Source: Coprothermobacter sp.
Lineage (GTDB): Bacteria; Coprothermobacterota; Coprothermobacteria; Coprothermobacterales; Coprothermobacteraceae
DNA: 6,148 nt
Reading direction: 5' to 3'
Assembly (NCBI GenBank): GCA_003476705.1
Contig: DMVM01000108.1
Coordinates: 1-6,148 of the forward strand
The notes beneath the pieces are model-generated. The model saw nothing but the letters and a program-made list of their open reading frames with translations. It was not told the origin of the DNA and made no database searches. A program made the translations under genes and the position numbers. Shown one piece after another: positions 4,079 through 6,148 of the stretch (position 1 is its first letter; each line of letters opens with the position of its first letter).

Positions 4079-6148
4079 CCCGCCTCCGTTAAGCGACCTA
4101 AAACGCGCTCCACGACTTGATCTACTTCCTCGCTACTCACTGTGTGATCTTCAGCGCCCAACCACACACGCACGGTAACACTCTTTTCACCAGACGTTAA
4201 TTTTTCACCGCGGTACAAATCCACAACTTTCCAGTCTTTTACTAGTGGTTCACCTTCAAAGAGTTTGGCAAGTTCTGAAACTGGCACTTGCATGGGCATG
4301 ACCACCGACAGATCTCTCCAGCTTTGTGGGAACTTAAGTGGAAATACGGGTTCTCTTCCCGTGATTAGTGGCAACACATCCAGATCCAGTTCAGCTGCAA
4401 ATACGGGACCCTTCAAATCATATGCTTTTAACAAACTTGGTTTGAGCATGCCCACCTGCCCCACTTCGCGTCCTTCATACTTTATAATACCAGAGAACTG
4501 GCTTTCAGCCCACGAAACAAGAGCATTCTCCCACTCCAGCGTAAGATTACAGCGTTCAAAGATGTTCTCCAAAGCGCCTTTAAACTCACGGTAACTCCAC
4601 AGGTCTTTATCCAAAGCATTCTCCCAGTAAAGCCCCTTTGACAAGTAAGCTATGTGACGTCTTTCCTCAACCTCACTGATACTAGCGTCTTTGGATACTT
4701 TTGTGAACACTGAGCCAGTTTCAAACAAGTGCACATCGTCGTGGAAGCGATTTTGGTTGAGTAGAGCTGCCCTTATCAAGCTTATAAGTAAGTTAGGTCT
4801 CAAATAAGCCAGTTCACGGCTTACTGGGTTGTCCACAGCCAGCACATTCTTGGCATCTATGCCCATGTGTGCAGAAATGTTCTGCACATCCTTGTCCGAT
4901 ATGAGTGAAACCATGAATACCTCTTGAAAATAAAGCGAGCTTGCTTCTCGAAGTTTGTTTTCCTTTGTAATGGATTCCTTTTCCCTAAAGGGAACATAAT
5001 CCATCAAAGGCAATGAGGGGATAAGGTCATAACCCACGAATTTTACCAGTTCATCCACTAAATCCTCACTTCTGGTTATGTCCCACCGATAAGCAGGAAT
5101 TCTAATTTTCTTATTTTCTTCTTCTGTGATAACTTCCCACTGTTTGATGGCAATCATATGAGCTAGATCCTGATCTTTCACAGAAGAAAGTTTTACGATT
5201 CGCTGTGGGTTGTAGTCAACCAATCTGTAACGTCTTTCTTCACCAGCAAACCACAAGGCAGTCGCCTGAGCGCAACCCATTTGCTCTACAAAATCGGCGA
5301 ACAAAAGCGCCATATCCACCTGGCCAAAAGGTGCCACGCCGCGCTCGTAAAGCATGCTGGCATCAGTTCTCACGCCAAGCTTTCGAGAACTCATGGCAAC
5401 GAAAGAAGGAGCGAATGCTGCTACCTCCAAAAGTACGCGCTTTGTTTGAGAGCTTACAGAAGCATCTCGGCCGCCCATGACGCCAGCAACACCCACTGGT
5501 TTCACTGCGTCTGCTATGACCATGCAGTCTTCATCCAATGTGACCTCTTCATTATTTAGCAGCACAAGTTTCTCCCCTGGTTTTGCTTGACGCACAACAA
5601 TGCAATGGTCAGTAAGGGTATCAAAATCAAAGGCATGCATGGGTTGACCGTAGTTGAAAAGGAAGTAATTCGTTAGATCTACTACGTTGTTTATGCAGCG
5701 CTGCCCAAAACGCATCAACTCCAGCTTAAGCCACCACGGACTTTCCTCAACTTTCAAGTTCTCCAGTAGCATGCCCACATAAACTAAGCAGCCATCAGTT
5801 TGAATGGACACCAACCCGTTTTGCTTTTCCAGCTTACGCTGGAAGGTAGGCACCGCCAGTGTAAGTCCCATACCGCAGGCGATCTCTCGAGCCAAACCAA
5901 ACAAGTGACTCAAATCGCCGCGGTTTGGTAGCACACTGAGCTTTATGAGCATATCCGGAAGCTCAAGCACCTCTTTTAGAGGCCCTTCAGGAGCATTTCT
6001 TAGAAGAACCACATCTGACATATCATCGCGGCTGGCAGAGGTGGCTGCTTCCTTAGGTGTACCTGCTTCGCTGCCATTACTACTTACCGTTGCAAAACCA
6101 AGCAGTTCTTGCACTGGTCCCAAATCGCCCCTGGAAAGCAGCGTGCCA
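4060..6148 (-). CDS. pheT: phenylalanine--tRNA ligase beta subunit, N-terminus cut by window edge
   Basis: PheT pairs with PheS in an (alpha-beta)2 enzyme that charges tRNA-Phe. The visible 695 residues end at TGA 4062-4060; the frame stays open to the window edge. The first residues, GTLLSRGDLG, match the end of the N-terminal tRNA-binding (EMAP-like) domain, where others read MLCSEKELG, so roughly 100 residues are missing. The TTG at 6123 is therefore not the start. Landmarks: LPNRGDLSHLFGLAREIA (B1), INNVVDLTNY and GQPMHAFD (B3/B4 editing region), VGVAGVMGG, LGVRTDASMLYERGV, the B5 segment ending DELVKFVGYDLIP, LRPNLLISLIRAAL with LFETGSVF (catalytic-like core), and the ferredoxin-fold anticodon-binding tail from about FPLKFPQSWRDLSVVMP to the end. 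An extra Ser/Ala/Gly/Thr-rich stretch (6028-6084) sits before B1. pheS is expected just upstream. mutS2 begins inside its last codons. Confidence 0.96.
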   Translation of the reverse strand, partial: GTLLSRGDLGPVQELLGFATVSSNGSEAGTPKEAATSASRDDMSDVVLLRNAPEGPLKEVLELPDMLIKLSVLPNRGDLSHLFGLAREIACGMGLTLAVPTFQRKLEKQNGLVSIQTDGCLVYVGMLLENLKVEESPWWLKLELMRFGQRCINNVVDLTNYFLFNYGQPMHAFDFDTLTDHCIVVRQAKPGEKLVLLNNEEVTLDEDCMVIADAVKPVGVAGVMGGRDASVSSQTKRVLLEVAAFAPSFVAMSSRKLGVRTDASMLYERGVAPFGQVDMALLFADFVEQMGCAQATALWFAGEERRYRLVDYNPQRIVKLSSVKDQDLAHMIAIKQWEVITEEENKKIRIPAYRWDITRSEDLVDELVKFVGYDLIPSLPLMDYVPFREKESITKENKLREASSLYFQEVFMVSLISDKDVQNISAHMGIDAKNVLAVDNPVSRELAYLRPNLLISLIRAALLNQNRFHDDVHLFETGSVFTKVSKDASISEVEERRHIAYLSKGLYWENALDKDLWSYREFKGALENIFERCNLTLEWENALVSWAESQFSGIIKYEGREVGQVGMLKPSLLKAYDLKGPVFAAELDLDVLPLITGREPVFPLKFPQSWRDLSVVMPMQVPVSELAKLFEGEPLVKDWKVVDLYRGEKLTSGEKSVTVRVWLGAEDHTVSSEEVDQVVERVLGRLTEAGWHLRT
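4083..4087 (-). promoter_or_regulatory. ribosome binding site of mutS2 inside pheT
   Basis: On the minus strand GGAGG is followed by CGGG and the ATG at 4078, a 4-nt gap that is rather short. The alternative ATG at 4063 is 19 nt from this site, with only a weak AAGGA one base upstream. This favours the first ATG, though coupling through the pheT stop could serve the second. Confidence 0.6.

Noticed and set aside
4265..5559. Plus-strand ORFs of 91-109 codons opposite pheT
   Set aside because: They are antisense to conserved PheT segments, overlap one another in different frames, and show no recognisable domain.
5827..5844. 7-bp inverted repeat TTCCAGC/GCTGGAA with a GTAA-type loop on the pheT strand
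   Set aside because: A short hairpin like this is expected a couple of times by chance in 6 kb. It encodes ordinary PheT sequence and has no supporting context.
6121..6123. TTG as the pheT start codon
   Set aside because: The frame continues upstream to the window edge with residues (GTLLSRGD) matching the end of the PheT tRNA-binding domain, so the gene is simply cut by the window.

Overview
The window is an ordinary-looking piece of bacterial chromosome with two convergent gene blocks. The genes are densely packed, base composition is moderate, and Shine-Dalgarno sites of the GGAGG type are present. Gene content fits a Firmicute-like or deep-branching, possibly thermophilic, anaerobe. Coprothermobacter is a guess from overall flavour only and I hold it with low confidence. 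No mobile elements, CRISPR arrays, tRNA or rRNA genes are visible.

Left block, plus strand (1-1690): the 3' end of panB, a 264-bp non-coding gap, then panC and panD separated by 7 nt. Together they encode the de novo pantothenate route. PanB makes ketopantoate from 2-oxoisovalerate, PanD makes beta-alanine from aspartate, and PanC ligates pantoate to beta-alanine. The reductase that makes pantoate (panE or ilvC) is not in the window. The panB-panC gap is the least explained stretch. It carries a 12-bp perfect palindrome, three head-to-tail 9-bp units starting TTGTG that coincide with a possible promoter, and two TTGT-N4-ACAA dyads 110 bp apart. The pattern suggests that panCD has its own regulated promoter.

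Right block, minus strand (6148-1715): pheT (phenylalanyl-tRNA synthetase beta chain, N-terminus cut by the window edge), followed by mutS2. The mutS2 start lies inside the 3' end of pheT. The usual Firmicute neighbourhood places mutS2 a few genes after pheST; here the two genes touch and are probably translationally coupled.

The two blocks converge with only 24 nt between the panD and mutS2 stop codons, and no canonical intrinsic terminator fits there. Two strong dyads (an 11-bp bulged stem at 1744-1774 and a perfect 20-bp palindrome at 1790-1809) lie just inside the 3' end of mutS2. They may serve the junction. I see no clearly novel multi-gene system. The points worth a second look are the pan intergenic half-site cluster, the convergent-junction dyads, the dual mutS2 start and a few family-level residue departures.
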